Source of the DNA: Polysphondylium violaceum
Taxonomy: Eukaryota > Evosea > Eumycetozoa > Dictyosteliales > Dictyosteliaceae
DNA: 46,271 nucleotides
NCBI GenBank assembly: GCA_000277445.1
Contig: AJWJ01000142.1
Location: 1 to 46,271, forward strand
Reading direction: 5' to 3'
Part shown: positions 11,636 through 23,766 of the stretch, one piece after another
Numbering within the stretch: position 1 is the stretch's first letter
Layout: every line of letters begins with the position of its first letter
Translations under genes and position numbers: made by a program
The notes under the pieces: model-generated
What the model was told of the DNA's origin: nothing
Database searches by the model: none
What the model saw: the letters and a program-made list of their open reading frames with translations, nothing else

Positions 11636-11831
11636 TTTACCATCAAGCAAAGACTGGAACGTACCAAATCATTTTTTAATGAAAAGATAAAAAGTTTGCC
11701 GCACAAGGGTTTTTCAAAAAAATTCTTCAAAATCAAGGATTCCGATTTGATCGCTCAACTCGTTTGAAACAAACACAAAAAAGTTTTGACCTTTTTTTTT
11801 TTTGAAGACAAATTTTATTCACGAGAAGGAT

Positions 11832-13483
11832 TTATTGGATCAATAAATAGGTTTTTCTTTCTCGTCTGACACAACAAGAGACAATGATCACAAGAGATAT
11901 TAGTAAAAGGGAAATAAAAAAGATCAAGAGAACAAGACTGGTTTGGTACAAAACAACGTTTAAGTAATCGTTACTGCTATTGCTACTGTCACTATCACTG
12001 GTACTATTACTATTAGTACTACTACTACCACTACTACTATCACTGGTATTGGATGAACAAGAATAATGATAAACATTATCGTTATTGACAAGACAGGTTT
12101 GACATGATAAAACCTGGTGGCCTTCGGTTCGAATATCTGTTTTTTCATAGGTGATAACCGAATCAACACAATCAAATACACTAAATGAGGTGGATGGTAC
12201 ACCATGACGTCCAACAGAAATTGCTGTATCTCTGAATTGAGCATTTGGTACCATGTATAAATAGATCATGTCATTTTGGTTGGTGTAGATCTTTGAATGA
12301 TTTACTGAATAGGATAGAACTGAATCTGTAATGGTGATATTATTGTTTCTCATATAAATAGCCATACCAGACACAGCGTTGTTGTCTTGGAACAATGTGT
12401 TGCTGACAGATAATTTTGAGCCCCAACTATAGACAGCACCACCCATGTATGCTAAATTTCCAATAAACTCTGAATTGGTAATAGACAATGAACCTTGATT
12501 AACAAATACCTAATGAAATCATTGTATTAGTACATATTATATATTATAGGACGTGATACACTTACAGGACCATAGTTCAACAAAGTATTAGAAATAAAGT
12601 AAGTACCGTCTATTGATACGGCTGAAGTGGATGCACCAACAACATAGTTTCCTTGATTAGACATAAACATGGTTCCGGCTATATCTAGTGTAGAGTCTGT
12701 GGCATAGATAATGTAGGAGGCACCAGTGTTGTTGGAGAATATAGAGTTTTCAAAATAAGCACTTGTATTAAACAAACTAATGCAATTATCAGGACTATCA
12801 GAAGTAACATATCCATTGCTAAACACAAGACTACCTCCTCTAACAGTCAAGAAATCAGAGACTCCTATCAAATAGTTGGTGTTGTAGAAATTTGTATAGC
12901 TTGCTCTATTTGCACCAGCCAAATAAAAGAGATAGGAGTTGTAGAGTGATGATTGCATTTGACAATTATTTACACTGATACCAACAGGTGTTTGGGTAAA
13001 GTAGTACACAATACCCGAGGCAAATGAATCAAATGTGATATTGTTTATCACAAGCACACTGTCATAGGCAGTGTTGTTTGTGACAGAGGGAAAGTTGAAT
13101 AGATAGGCGCCACCTCTATTTTGACCATAAAAAGTAACTTGACCTCCCCCATCGCCAGAGTATGGTTGAACGGTAAGATTAAAGCCATAAAACAGTATTG
13201 ATTCATCAGCAGAAGGGATATAGTCTTGTAGCACCTCTATTACCAGAGGAGGTAAAATACTATTACCCTGACCGATACTTGTGGTATTCAAGAATGAATA
13301 AATGGCATCTGATAATGTACCACATGCATTATCGATACTATCTCCACACAAACTACTATCAACACTAGACGATGAATTTACATATAGAGTGGTGATGGTA
13401 GTTGCACTAGGGCTACCGCTTACATAAAAACACAAACTAATTAAACAAATAAATGTATAGATAAATAATTGTATTTTATTCAT
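11832..13483 (-). CDS. Secretory-pathway beta-helix surface protein, copy 2 (paralogue)
   Basis: Exons 12566-13483 and 11832-12509 (56-nt intron) give 531 residues. Layout copies the downstream paralogue: signal peptide (MNKIQLFIYTFICLISLCFY), SLCGDSIDNACGTLSDAIYSF motif, and beta-helix-like repeats (ITNSEFIGNLAYMGGAVYS is typical of right-handed beta-helix proteins). A CQTC motif, a Ser/Asn/Asp-rich stalk, then one transmembrane helix (VVLYQTSLVLLIFFISLLLI) and a short basic tail (CCVRRERKTYLLIQ) complete it. The tail makes it a type I membrane protein. The intron falls at the same place in both copies, just before the NQGSLSI / KQGSMSI segment, so the pair arose by duplication after the intron was present. 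Function unknown. Confidence 0.83.
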
Positions 13484-14095
13484 TTTATTCTATTGATTAT
13501 TATTATTATTATTTTTTGACGAGAACTTTCTAAAAAACAATATATTAAATAAGGGGGTAAGGCCGTAATCCATAACCCCTCCAACTTTCGGATATTGTCA
13601 ATCAAAAAAAGATTTTTTTAAAAATTTGACAAAATATCTAAAATTTTAAAATAAGGAGTTGGTTAGAAAAAAAGTATGCAAATTCGAAAATCTCCTCTCA
13701 TGCTCACATTTAACAAAGTACTTTAGCTCCAATAAGACCAGATTCTATAGAACTTAGATTTAGTGTGAAAAACAGCTTTAGTTTGAAAGTATGATTAAAT
13801 AAAATTAAATAAATATCTTCTAGTCAATTTTGGATGCCCATTACAACATTATATAACGAATAATCTCATTTTTATACCTGGCGAAACAACTTATTCTCTG
13901 GCTCGTATGAAACAATATCTCTGCTCGCAATCAGTTTAGTTGGGATCTTTTTTCAAAACTTTTCAATTTTTTTTTGAAATTTTGCACCTCTACTTTTGAA
14001 TATTATCAGATGTCAAAATTAAAGGATTAAGAGAACCAATGATTTACAAATACTGGATGAGAGGATGTAATAATTTAAATATATAGTATAATGTT
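13484..14095. other. Intergenic region upstream of beta-helix gene 2
   Basis: AT-rich DNA between the start of the beta-helix gene (13483, minus) and the stop of the ankyrin-TBC gene (minus). A short C/G-containing patch lies at about 13552-13590. No gene or clear repeat is seen apart from an ATT run at the start. Confidence 0.6.
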
Positions 14096-16756
14096 TTATT
14101 TTGAATGTCTATGATTGGCACCATTGGCAGAGGTATTATTTTGATGATTTGGAGTTGTTAGAGGATTGGCAGTGAATAAACTATCGGCTCTTGTTTTCAA
14201 TGGGAGAGGGTTGATGCCACTTTGAGTTTGTTGTAATTCATATTTTTTGTTTAATTTCTCAATCTTTTTCTCCGAGATTTTGTTCTTTTTACATGTTTTT
14301 ATAAATTGATAGACATCGATTTCATTTGAATCCAAGTTGGAGAAAAAGTTTAATATCTTTTCAAAGGACTCTTTGGCGAGGATATCTTGATTTTGACGAA
14401 TGATGTGGATGGCAAAACTGTGAATGATATAGTAGCCATTCAACAAGACCAAGTCCCAAAATCTGACCAACATGGGAAAGGGGATATTTCCAGAGAATAA
14501 AGTGAGGAACCATTTGGTGCTGTACATGCTAGAGGTGACGCCTTCGACGTTAAAGTGGGAATGGACTTTACTGAGCTCTTCGTGCAAGAGGGATTCGTGG
14601 ATGGCATAGTTTCTGTAGAGAAGTGGGAAGGAGGGTAGGAATAGACCACGAAATTGGTATTTCTCGTGCTCCATCAACGAAATCAACGACCAAAAGGCCT
14701 CTTCTTCAGTCATGTACATCAACAACAATGAAGCGACGCTGCTCATGCCTTGACAGTAGCCCACCTCGCTATCATAGACAGAGTAGGCTTTCAATACATT
14801 AAAGAGCGATTGCTGGCCTTGATTGAATCTCTCTCTGAAAATAATGTGATTTCTATAGGTTCTGTCAATGTCCAAATCAATTTGTTTGACAAACTCTGAA
14901 TCGCTGTCGATTAGTTGTTCAAATGTATATTTGGATCCCTCTTTTACTTTGGCAGGGTCGAGAATCAACTTCCATAGCAATCCTCTCATGCTCTCGGGCA
15001 CACTCTTCCAGCCCAACTGTTGAATCTTGCCAATCTTTTTGGGATAGTACTTGTTCCAGTGACGAATAATTTTCAACCATTTCTTTTCTCTTTCTTTTTC
15101 TTTGATCTGCTGATCCTTCATGAGGGTGACATAGTAATCTTTTACATCGGACCACTTTTTCATTTGATTTGGATTGGAACTGACATCTGGGAGAAATCCA
15201 AATATATCGGCATGAGAAAACTCGTCGGTCAAAAGATCGGCGTCATTCTCGCCTTTCCATTGATGTTGTTCTTGATTAATCATTTTTCGAGGCGACAAAG
15301 GTCTCTCTCCTTTTTGGCCGTATCTGTATCTGAGTGTCACATCTGCACCTGCACTCACCAACATTGAACTAATGGTGCTGTTGGCAATTTCCAACGAAAA
15401 ATGCAATGGTGTTCTACTTTGATAGTCTTTTACATTTGCTTGTGCACCTAGTCTGAGTAGAGCTGTAACATTTTTGGGTAAACCTGATCTTGCTGCATAA
15501 AACAATGGTGTTTGACCTACATTGTCTACTGAATTTACTTTTGATCCTTTTCCAATTAAAAGCTTGGCAATTTTTCTACCAGTGACTTGAGTCACTGAAT
15601 AGTGTAATGGTAAAGCTCCAAAAATATCGGCTATTTCTGGATTTGCTCCTCTTTCTAATAATACATTTACTGATTTAACTTTACCTAATATTGATGCAAA
15701 ATGTAATGGTGTTTTCTTTTCCTATTATGTTATTGATTAGTATACATAAGAAAACAAATAAAAATAATAAACTTTACATACTCTATCTTTTGTATCTAAC
15801 AATGAACCACCTTGAACTAAAATTGAAATGATTTGGCAAGATATTTCATCAATTTCAGGAGACTCACATGAATAGTGTAATGGAGTTTTACCTTTTTTAT
15901 CTCTAGCCTCTGCTTTTACTCTACGTGGACCTTTGGCCATCATGACTGCTGAACATTGAATATGTCCTTTATATGCACAAATATGAAGTGGTGTGCAACC
16001 AGAAGAGTCACGTTTAATATGTGCACCTGTATCGAGAAATAGAGATAATAAATCTGGTAGATTATAGGTTGAACATTTATGCATAACAGTTTGTCTTTCA
16101 CTGTCTCGAAGATTAACTCTTGCTCCTCTCTCCAAGAGGAATTTGGCCACCAACACTGTATTACTGTACATCAATGGCGTTCTATGTTGTGAATCTCTAT
16201 CATTTATACCTGGTCGACCTATACTATTTGTACTGGTATTATTTGGATCGTTGTTATTACCTTCGTCTTCCTCTTCCTCTTCTTCTTCTACATCACCACC
16301 ATTTCCACTATTGATGTTGAGACTTATTAAACTTTCTTCTCCCAACAATTGTTTGAGTACTTCTATATCATTTTTATATACAGCTTCATGAATTGGAAAT
16401 TTGCCCAAAGGATTTGGATAGGGCTCCAATTTGACAGTGTTGTTTGTGTAGTTTGCCAATATATTTTCATCTTCTTCCTCTTCATCACTACTACTATTGT
16501 TATTTATAGTTGTACTATTACTTTTTTTATGTTGATGATGACGACGATGATTATTATTAAGTGGTTGGTTGTTTTTGTTACTATTACTATTACTAGTTGT
16601 ACTACTAATACTAGCTACATTATTTTCTAAAATTACATTGGTTATTAAACCACTTGATTTCTCTTCTTGTCCATCTACAATCACCTTTGTTGATGTGGTT
16701 GTTGTAGTGGTCGATGAGCCACTAGTAGATGGTGATTTTATATCAATATCTTCCAT
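14096..16756 (-). CDS. Ankyrin-repeat TBC-domain Rab GTPase-activating protein
   Basis: Exons 15782-16756 and 14096-15721 (60-nt intron) give 866 residues. Residues 1-120 are low-complexity (Ser/Thr/Asn, with acidic EEEEED runs). Ankyrin repeats fill about 125-460, with units such as GCTPLHICAYKGHIQ, KGKTPLHYSCESPE, EKKTPLHFASILGKV and GQTPLFYAARSGLPKNV. A TBC domain follows at about 565-770. Its two catalytic fingers are visible: IDLDIDRT (Arg about 612) and YCQGM (Gln about 649), so a dual-finger mechanism on a Rab GTPase is expected. A coiled, basic C-terminal segment ends the protein. Rab-GAPs switch off membrane-traffic Rabs; the ankyrin part presumably targets the protein. The Rab substrate cannot be read from the sequence. 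The fused architecture is known in some protists and should be checked for lineage limits. Confidence 0.92.
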
Positions 16757-18152
16757 TTTTTACTACTAATACTATTGCTGTTGCACTATGTTGTTGTTGT
16801 TGTTGGTAGTATTGATAATTAAAATACAATAATTTAATTTTAAACTAGATATGCACCAATTGCAATAGTGCAAAAGCAATGAATGAATAAATATATGGGT
16901 GTGTGCGATTGATTTGTAAGAGATTCTTGATTTCTTTTCTATTGTTGATTGTTGTGATGATATTATTACTATTTATAATAAAGGAGATATAAATAAATAT
17001 GGTCTCTAAATACTACTAATAATAATATTAATATTATAATAATTAATACACATGAATAAAGATAGACCAAAAAATAAATAAATAAATAAGAGAGTAAAAT
17101 AAAAAATAACAAACACAATACACACAATCAAAAACAGAATATTGTTTGTGTGTGAGAGAGTGGGGGAGATTTAAATAAATTTTGAGAATGAGTGAGAATG
17201 GTAATGTGGTGGTGGGTGGATGTTATTAAATATTTATATGTGGAAAGAAATAATCATCACTACACACAGCACAATAACACACACACACACACAGCACAAT
17301 ACATACAGATAATCAAAAACTAATATTAATATTTTAATTTATGTAGTTGGTTATGCTCCTCTAAAGTAGTAATGGGAATGAATGAATGGATGAATGTAAA
17401 TAAATAAATAAAACATGTAATACTAAAGTAATGTTTTCAGTATGATGATGATGATAACTATCACATAAAAATAAAATATAGAATAGAATAAATAATAAAG
17501 GATATTGGTTTTTCTTTTCTATTCTAATTTTATATAGTGTCAGATAGTTCCTTTTTTTTTTTTTTTTTTTCACTCCTTTACCTCGTTACCATATTGGTAA
17601 TTGGTTAACATATTTAATTGGAGGTGAGTGAGTGTGGTGTGGGTGAGTGAGGTAAGAAATAGGAGTTGTAAAAACCGACTTTATTAGATGATATATTTTA
17701 AAGTCTATAGTTGTATGGGGCAGACTATTTTACACTCATTTGTATTGGGGTGCTATATATTTTGAGGGTGTGGTGGTTGTGTGGAATGATGATGTAGTGT
17801 GAAAAATGACACTAGTTTTATCCCAAATAGTGTCATCCATCTTGATACCTACAGCAATAATAATAACACAATGTTTTCGTCGTAGTAATAATACAATTAC
17901 ATATATCTATTCCAAATTTGATTGATAGATGTATAATATTATAGATTATTTATCTATTTTTGTCGTGGGATAAAAATGCAGCAAGATTTTTTCACACACA
18001 ACACCATACCATGTGAGAAAGTAAAAAAAATTTAAAAAATTATAAAAAAAAAAAAAACAAAACGGCGAATTTTATGTGGGTGTGATTTCTGATTGTGTCG
18101 CAAAAAAAACAGATATTTATTTTTTTTATTTAAAAAACTTTCAAAGTAATCT
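16757..18152. promoter_or_regulatory. Long intergenic region upstream of the ankyrin-TBC gene
   Basis: 1.4 kb without a gene. It contains a GTT run (about 16790-16806), AAAT runs (17076-17092), a CA run (17278-17293) and an 18+ nt T run (about 17552-17570). G/T-rich blocks with GTGGTGGTGGGTGG (about 17206-17219) and GTGGTGTGGGTGAGTGAGG (17634-17652) resemble CA-rich/G-box elements on the minus strand. A 9-bp inverted repeat lies at 17806-17836. No coding potential beyond low-complexity ORFs. Confidence 0.55.
17806..17836. repeat. 9-bp inverted repeat
   Basis: ATGACACTA (17806-17814) and its exact reverse complement TAGTGTCAT (17828-17836) flank a 13-nt spacer. Located in the long intergenic region; function unknown. 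Confidence 0.6.
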
Positions 18153-20331
18153 TTATTGAGATTGAGATTTGACAGTGTTGTTGGATGTAGCGGAACCATT
18201 GACAGTGGTGATAAAGATGACTGGGTCGAGTAAAGATTTCTTTGCTCTATTGGCAATGGTGTTGGCTTTTTCAACATCACCGGTGATCAATAGCTCAAAG
18301 TTACGATAATTTAACCAAAGTTCAGTGTCTTTGGTCTCTGTGTCCTTGCTGTGGGCAAAGCATCTTTCATACAATGATCTCACATCATTAATGTTTCTAT
18401 CAATTCTTTGTTCTTCATATAAAATACATTTTTTATAAAAATCTTTTTCAATTGGAAGATATTGGAAACATCTAGATCGATATAAATATTTGTTGTTGAT
18501 TAGTAATTGTTGTTTAATTGTTAAATATCATCATTATTATACATTACAATTGATAAGATAATTTTAATTTATCTTTTGGTTGATTTAAAAATGTATAATC
18601 TAATAAATATGATTTCAATTGATTTTGAGAGACAGTGTTTCCATCCAATTGTTTGACTAGTTTTTTGAATAATTCAGTGATTTTGTTGAAGTCTTGTTGT
18701 TTATAGATGGATTGATATTTAAAGTATTCTGTGAATAAATTGGCGTTTTCAGAGTCTTTAGAGTTTACAGATTTGATTGCTTTTTCAAAAATTGAATCCA
18801 AAGAATCGTTGGTTTTGTTGCTGTTTGCTAAAATGTATTGATTTTTTATATATAAATTGACTCTTTGGGTCCAAAGTTTACTTGATGATTTGAATTTGTT
18901 TGTAGAGGATTCAGATGCTTTAAAGGCTTTTTCAATGGATCCCATTTCTACAAGTAATTCAATGTATTCATAGTAGCCCTTTTCAGTGATAAATTGTTTT
19001 TCAATGGCAAATTCGAATATCTTGCAAAAGTATGGTTCCAAACAAGTGATGCCCTTGGAGTCTTTGATTGAAATTGATTGACTCCAGAGTTTTCTAACAA
19101 ATTGATAAAAACAAAATAGAAAAGATTCGTTCATTATTGATTGATATCCATTTTCAAGTATAGCAATTGATTTTTTAATTCCATCTACATTTAATTTACT
19201 TGTTGTTGATGATTTGGATAATTCAATTTTGGCCAAAAGTAAATAAACTCTTTCATCATTATTGAAATCTTGTTTTAAAGAATCAATAATTTCCTTTTGG
19301 ACCAATTCACCGGCGCCGATTGGATTTGAATCATCTTTACCAACGTCTAAATACTTGTTAGCGATTTTATAAAATTGTTTTCTAAAATCAAAATCATTTT
19401 TGATTTGTTGAATGGCATTCTTGTAGACCAATGAAGCAATGGCACCTCTGATTAAATTGGATTTCATAAGTGCAACTCCATCCAATACCTCTGTACCAAA
19501 TGTAATGTATTGTTCATTGACATCCAACTTTTCATCTCTTTTCAACTTATCTAAATTAATATCAATTGTACTACTTTCTTCTTGTTCCTTTTTACCTGAT
19601 AAAATATTCTATTGTTATTCATTGGTTAATTATTAGTATTTTTATTCAATTCAATCCAATATCTACGCAGTACTTACTAAGCCATCTTTAATATTATTAT
19701 ATAATAAAGAAATATAAACTAATTCCATTGTGAAAAAGTAATGCCATAGAGTTTGATCGGTTTGATTGAATTGAATACCGGCTTGAATAAGATTACGAGC
19801 AGATTGAATATTTTTACAAGTTTCAAACTCATAAGATGCAGCTAGTTTCCATAGTCTTGGTGATCTTGGAAGATGTTGTAATGCTTGTGCAAATGTTTTA
19901 CCAGTGCCTTCTTTACTAGTTCTCTTGATTCTAATATTTAAAAAATTAATCCATAACGATTCATCCTTTGGGAATCTTTTAACTGCATATGAAAATAATA
20001 ACAAAACATGTCTTAATGGTGATCTAAGTTTATGATCAAATTCAATACCTAAGGTTATTTTGTATTAATATCTATATTTATCCCATCATCATCAGTAGTA
20101 TCATTTACCTTGAACTTTAGCTCTTTGATGAAACATTCTATCCAATTCCAATTCATATTTAATATAGTTCAAATAATCATATTTTCCAGTATTTCTACCA
20201 GTGATCTTGATCTCTAATTGCTCTCTTTTCTTCATAATTGAACGACATTCCTCTTTATTGATGATGCCCATAGAGACAACCTTGAGGGTCTCATCTAAAA
20301 GATTATCTATACTTGAAAATACCTTATCCAT
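18153..20331 (-). CDS. utp6: UTP6-like U3 snoRNP (SSU processome) protein with HAT repeats
   Basis: Four exons: 20109-20331, 19678-20048, 18548-19608 and 18153-18471, giving 657 residues. The N-terminus (MDKVFSSIDNLLDETLKVV, then GIINKEECRSIMKKREQLE and YLNYIKYELELD) matches the conserved start of UTP6. HAT (half-a-TPR) repeats follow, with typical units such as DESLWINFLNIRIK, SPRLWKLAASYEFE, DQTLWHYFFTMEL and DTELWLNYRNFELL. UTP6 is part of the UTP-B subcomplex that binds U3 snoRNA and the 5' end of pre-rRNA in the nucleolus and is needed for 18S rRNA maturation. The last intron (18472-18547) splits a Leu codon (TT|A); all junction phases close. Identification is good from the N-terminus and HAT pattern. 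Confidence 0.88.
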
Positions 20332-20569
20332 TCTTTTTCCTAAATGTTATGTAATATCAGAAAGATAGATATATATATTCACAACACAATGAACGACTAA
20401 AAAATTATAGAAAAAAAAAAAAAAAAAAAAAACGATTCCTGTGAAAAAAAAAACGAAAGACTTTTTTTTTTTTATTATTATTTTTTTCATATGAGCATAT
20501 ATACACAAACTATTTACATGATTGAATACAATCGTAATAATAAAGGAATAATATAAACTAAATAGATTA

Positions 20570-21335
20570 TTAATCATCTTGAAGATTAAGTGATAAAGAC
20601 ATGTTTGAAACCAATTCATCATCTGAACTTGATCTAGTGAATCTAGATTTTGTTGTTTTTGTTGACTGTTGTTCTATTCTTTTCATCAATTTTGATTCTA
20701 AATGATTGTCTACGATACCAAACATACTGATAAAGAATGAGGCTATTTTACCTTCTTCACCATTATCTCTTGTAAAGATTGGATTCGAGAATCTAGGTCC
20801 TCTGAGAAATCTATTTTTATCAACCCATTCGATAAAGATTTGATCGGTGTTGGTGAATCCTGTTTTATCAATTTCTAAAAAACGTTCAGACAAACTGTCG
20901 TCATAGTCAATCTCTGTACAGAACAACACATACTTTGAAGAGGGGATCCAAAACACTCTAGTGTGATCTGGGTTTCTGATCAAGTCGTTGTAGTGCTGGA
21001 TATCGTCGTTAAAGAGATACGCTGTCTCTTCGTTAAATTCTCTAATGGCAGTTTCATATGCATTCTCTCCCTGTTCAACTTTTCCACCAAATGGTGCAAA
21101 AAGGAACCCTCCTTTGGGCTTATGACGTCGATCCTCGCATCCTATCAATACCTTTACTTTAAGTTGATCTGTGTTCTCATCCTTGACAAAACTATACAAT
21201 AACACCCCTGCAGCCTGTGGTTGGTTAATTAATATTAATCATACAACTATAAATCTACTCCTAAGATAGTACCTTGAAAGTGTTATTAATTTCTGCGTTA
21301 ACTCTTTTTAACTTTAGATTTTTGCTTGTTGACAT
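20570..21335 (-). CDS. NUDIX hydrolase (MTH1-like)
   Basis: Exons 21273-21335 and 20570-21214 (58-nt intron) give 235 residues. The first exon encodes MSTSKNLKLKRVNAEINNTF. The second carries the NUDIX box G-x5-E-x7-REFNEE (from FGGKVEQGENAYETAIREFN), with the metal-binding Glu residues present; the usual Gly after EE-x is Ala here. The preceding PKGGFLFAPFGGKV and the KVEQGE order resemble MTH1/NUDT1, which hydrolyses oxidised purine nucleoside triphosphates such as 8-oxo-dGTP. The C-terminal ~60 residues are Ser/Thr/Lys-rich and not part of the fold. The true substrate cannot be told from sequence. The protein lies 238 bp upstream of UTP6 on the same strand with its own promoter region. Confidence 0.88.
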
Positions 21336-21906
21336 TTGTTTTTCTTGAAAAAATCCAAAAGAAATAAAACCACAAAATTTTCTATTTGTTCAATATATTT
21401 AAATATTTTTTTAAAAAAATTTAAATATCAAAAAAATTGTAATATATAAACAAAAATAATTATATATCTCAATTTACATTTTTGTAAAAATGAAGTTCAA
21501 ATTATGTTGGATAGGATTTTGATAGGAGTTTTCTTCAAATGTGCCCATATTGTTACAAAAGAATTATTTAATGCAATTTTATTTTATTTTATTTTACCCT
21601 GTTTTGGTATTAAATATTTTCAAATTTTTTAAATTGACTTTGTTCACATCGATAGTAATAACGCATTATGGAAAGGAAAAGAAATCAAAATTAATAGGTT
21701 ACAAATTGGTGTCATTGTTCTTGGTGTAGTTGATTATCAATATATGAAAAGAAAAAAAAATTTAATGGGATAAAAATAGAAAGATTTCAATATTGTATTC
21801 AACAAAATAAAATCATTTTTTTTCAAAACAAATACTTTTAAGAATAAACTTTTATATTTATTTGATCTTTATCTATAAAATTATTAAATAAAACCATCAC
21901 CAATGT
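21336..21906. other. Intergenic region, no feature seen
   Basis: AT-rich DNA between the start of the NUDIX gene and the stop of the FNIP-repeat gene (both minus). A 62-codon open frame at 21541-21729 (+) is hydrophobic and low-complexity and looks accidental. No repeat or RNA gene recognised. Confidence 0.55.
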
Positions 21907-23766
21907 TTAACACCAACATTTATCAAATACTTCAAATTGAGTATTAATGTAAATTGAGTTATAATCTTTTTGATTGGAATTATTTTTAATGATAATTGAT
22001 CTCAGGGGACTTGGCAACAATTCGAGTAATCGAGTGTCAACATTATTATTAAATCTAATGTGTTTAATATTTGATGAAAAGTATTCTTTGGATATTTTTG
22101 ATAAATCACAATAGTACTGAGTAAAATCAAGGTACTGTATGGAATGAGGTATTGGATTTAAAACCATTGATTGAGTGTTTGAATGTTCAACTCTAAGGTA
22201 GATAACAGACTCGGGGATTGGTTGGTGAGTAGATTGAGATAAAAATTTAATGTGAAGATGAGTAATTGTACAAGGAAGAAACAAAGCTTCCATATCACTC
22301 TCCAAACAGAATGATAAATGGGTTAGTTGAAGAGGAAATTGAAGACAAGCTGGTGGTCTTATACCATTGTCTAGAATGAGTTTACGAAGGGGTAATTTTG
22401 ATATACAATTGGTTTCTAGTGTTTGATAGAGTGGTGTTGTGATTTTTAGATGAGTTACAGATTGTGGAATAGTTTCATTTCTAATAAAATATCTATCTAG
22501 TCCAATGATTAAAACGGTGACAGAGGTTGGTATAATACATTGATTCTCTTTGGAAATAGTATCCATCAGGAGACTGTGGTGGGACTCCTTCCAAAAATTT
22601 CTTAAGCATAAATGGCTAACTTTACTTGGAATGCATCCCTTTTTGAATTCTCCCATCGTTGAAAGTGATAAAATTTCTACATCTCTTGGGATAATATCAT
22701 CTTTAAATTCTAAATATTTACATTTAAGGGAAAGGTTTTTCACTGTACGAGGGATAGATCCAGCCATTAGTGGGCATCTTTCTTGTTGGCTCTGCACAAG
22801 AATATTATTTTGACGAGTTAGGTCAAAATTGAAATCTATAGACAACTCTTCAAGATTCATTGGGAGAGTACCAACTTTAATTTGATTATTTACTTCACTT
22901 AGGATAAGAGTTTTTAAATTTACAGGAAAAGGTTTATCAATTGAAAAGGTTGGTGTATTTGTAAAATTTAACTTGGTCAACCCAGATGGCAAAAAAGGGA
23001 GCTTGTCTTGATACCTAGTGGAAATGGTCAATTCTTTTAATTCATTATGAAGAAAATGATTCATTCCATCAAGAGGGGCATCCAAAAAACTAAACATTAC
23101 ATTTTTAACAGACAATGGAATGACAAAGTCTATTTCACTCATTAAAAAATCTAAAAACAAAAGATTTTCAACCGAATTTGGTATGAAGCCATTTGCAGGT
23201 TTAAAGCCCAAAAATAGTTGTTTGATTGAATTTGGAAGGAAACCAGCAACATTTGCCTCTAGATCACAACCCATTATTTTTAAATGTACAACAGAGCTTG
23301 GAATAACAAGGTTTTTTGGGCAATATTGTAAATCTAGTCTGGTGATACTTTTTGGAATACAATCGGCAGAGAGTATTTGGCGAGTGGACAGTCTTAGAGC
23401 TCTACATGAAACTGGAATAAAACCTTTCCACAAAATATCGCTGGTTAAATCCAATTGGGTAACGGAATTTGGTAAAATAATATTTTGTAGTGCATGGGTA
23501 CTAAATGATTTCAAAGACAACTTGGTGACACATTTTGGTATCTCCCACATCATGTGTCTATCACCCAATGGACCATTGCCCTTGAGATCCAAATTTACAT
23601 TTTTCAAACCATTGGATTCTATTTGCGATTCCAACACACTAAAAGATGCGGTATTGAGCACGATATCCAACGACGGAATATATTGATATATAATTCTATT
23701 TAAATAAACATTTCTCCAAATCTTGTAAAATAATTCATTGTAATCATTATTTTTTTGAAAAGTCAT
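21907..23766 (-). CDS. FNIP-repeat (leucine-rich-like) protein
   Basis: Single exon, 619 residues. After a short N-terminal segment (NELFYKIWRNVYLNRIIYQY) of the kind found at the start of dictyostelid FNIP/F-box-type proteins, the rest is a series of ~22-residue units built on IP-x-S-V-x-x-L-x-L. Examples are IPKSITRLDLQYC, IPSSVVHLKIMGC, IPNSVENLLFLDF, IPRTVKNLSLKCK and IPQSVTHLKITTP. This is the FNIP-repeat pattern, an LRR-like solenoid family greatly expanded in dictyostelids and in some giant viruses. Individual functions are mostly unknown; those with F-boxes are thought to be SCF ubiquitin-ligase adaptors, but I cannot confirm an F-box here. Confidence 0.85.
   Translation of the reverse strand: MTFQKNNDYNELFYKIWRNVYLNRIIYQYIPSLDIVLNTASFSVLESQIESNGLKNVNLDLKGNGPLGDRHMMWEIPKCVTKLSLKSFSTHALQNIILPNSVTQLDLTSDILWKGFIPVSCRALRLSTRQILSADCIPKSITRLDLQYCPKNLVIPSSVVHLKIMGCDLEANVAGFLPNSIKQLFLGFKPANGFIPNSVENLLFLDFLMSEIDFVIPLSVKNVMFSFLDAPLDGMNHFLHNELKELTISTRYQDKLPFLPSGLTKLNFTNTPTFSIDKPFPVNLKTLILSEVNNQIKVGTLPMNLEELSIDFNFDLTRQNNILVQSQQERCPLMAGSIPRTVKNLSLKCKYLEFKDDIIPRDVEILSLSTMGEFKKGCIPSKVSHLCLRNFWKESHHSLLMDTISKENQCIIPTSVTVLIIGLDRYFIRNETIPQSVTHLKITTPLYQTLETNCISKLPLRKLILDNGIRPPACLQFPLQLTHLSFCLESDMEALFLPCTITHLHIKFLSQSTHQPIPESVIYLRVEHSNTQSMVLNPIPHSIQYLDFTQYYCDLSKISKEYFSSNIKHIRFNNNVDTRLLELLPSPLRSIIIKNNSNQKDYNSIYINTQFEVFDKCWC

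Noticed and set aside
17847-17857. ACCTACAGCAA resembles the 11-nt motif of Dictyostelium class I small RNAs (CCTTACAGCAA).
   Set aside because: Two mismatches, no flanking short complementary ends, and no upstream DUSE element at the expected distance.
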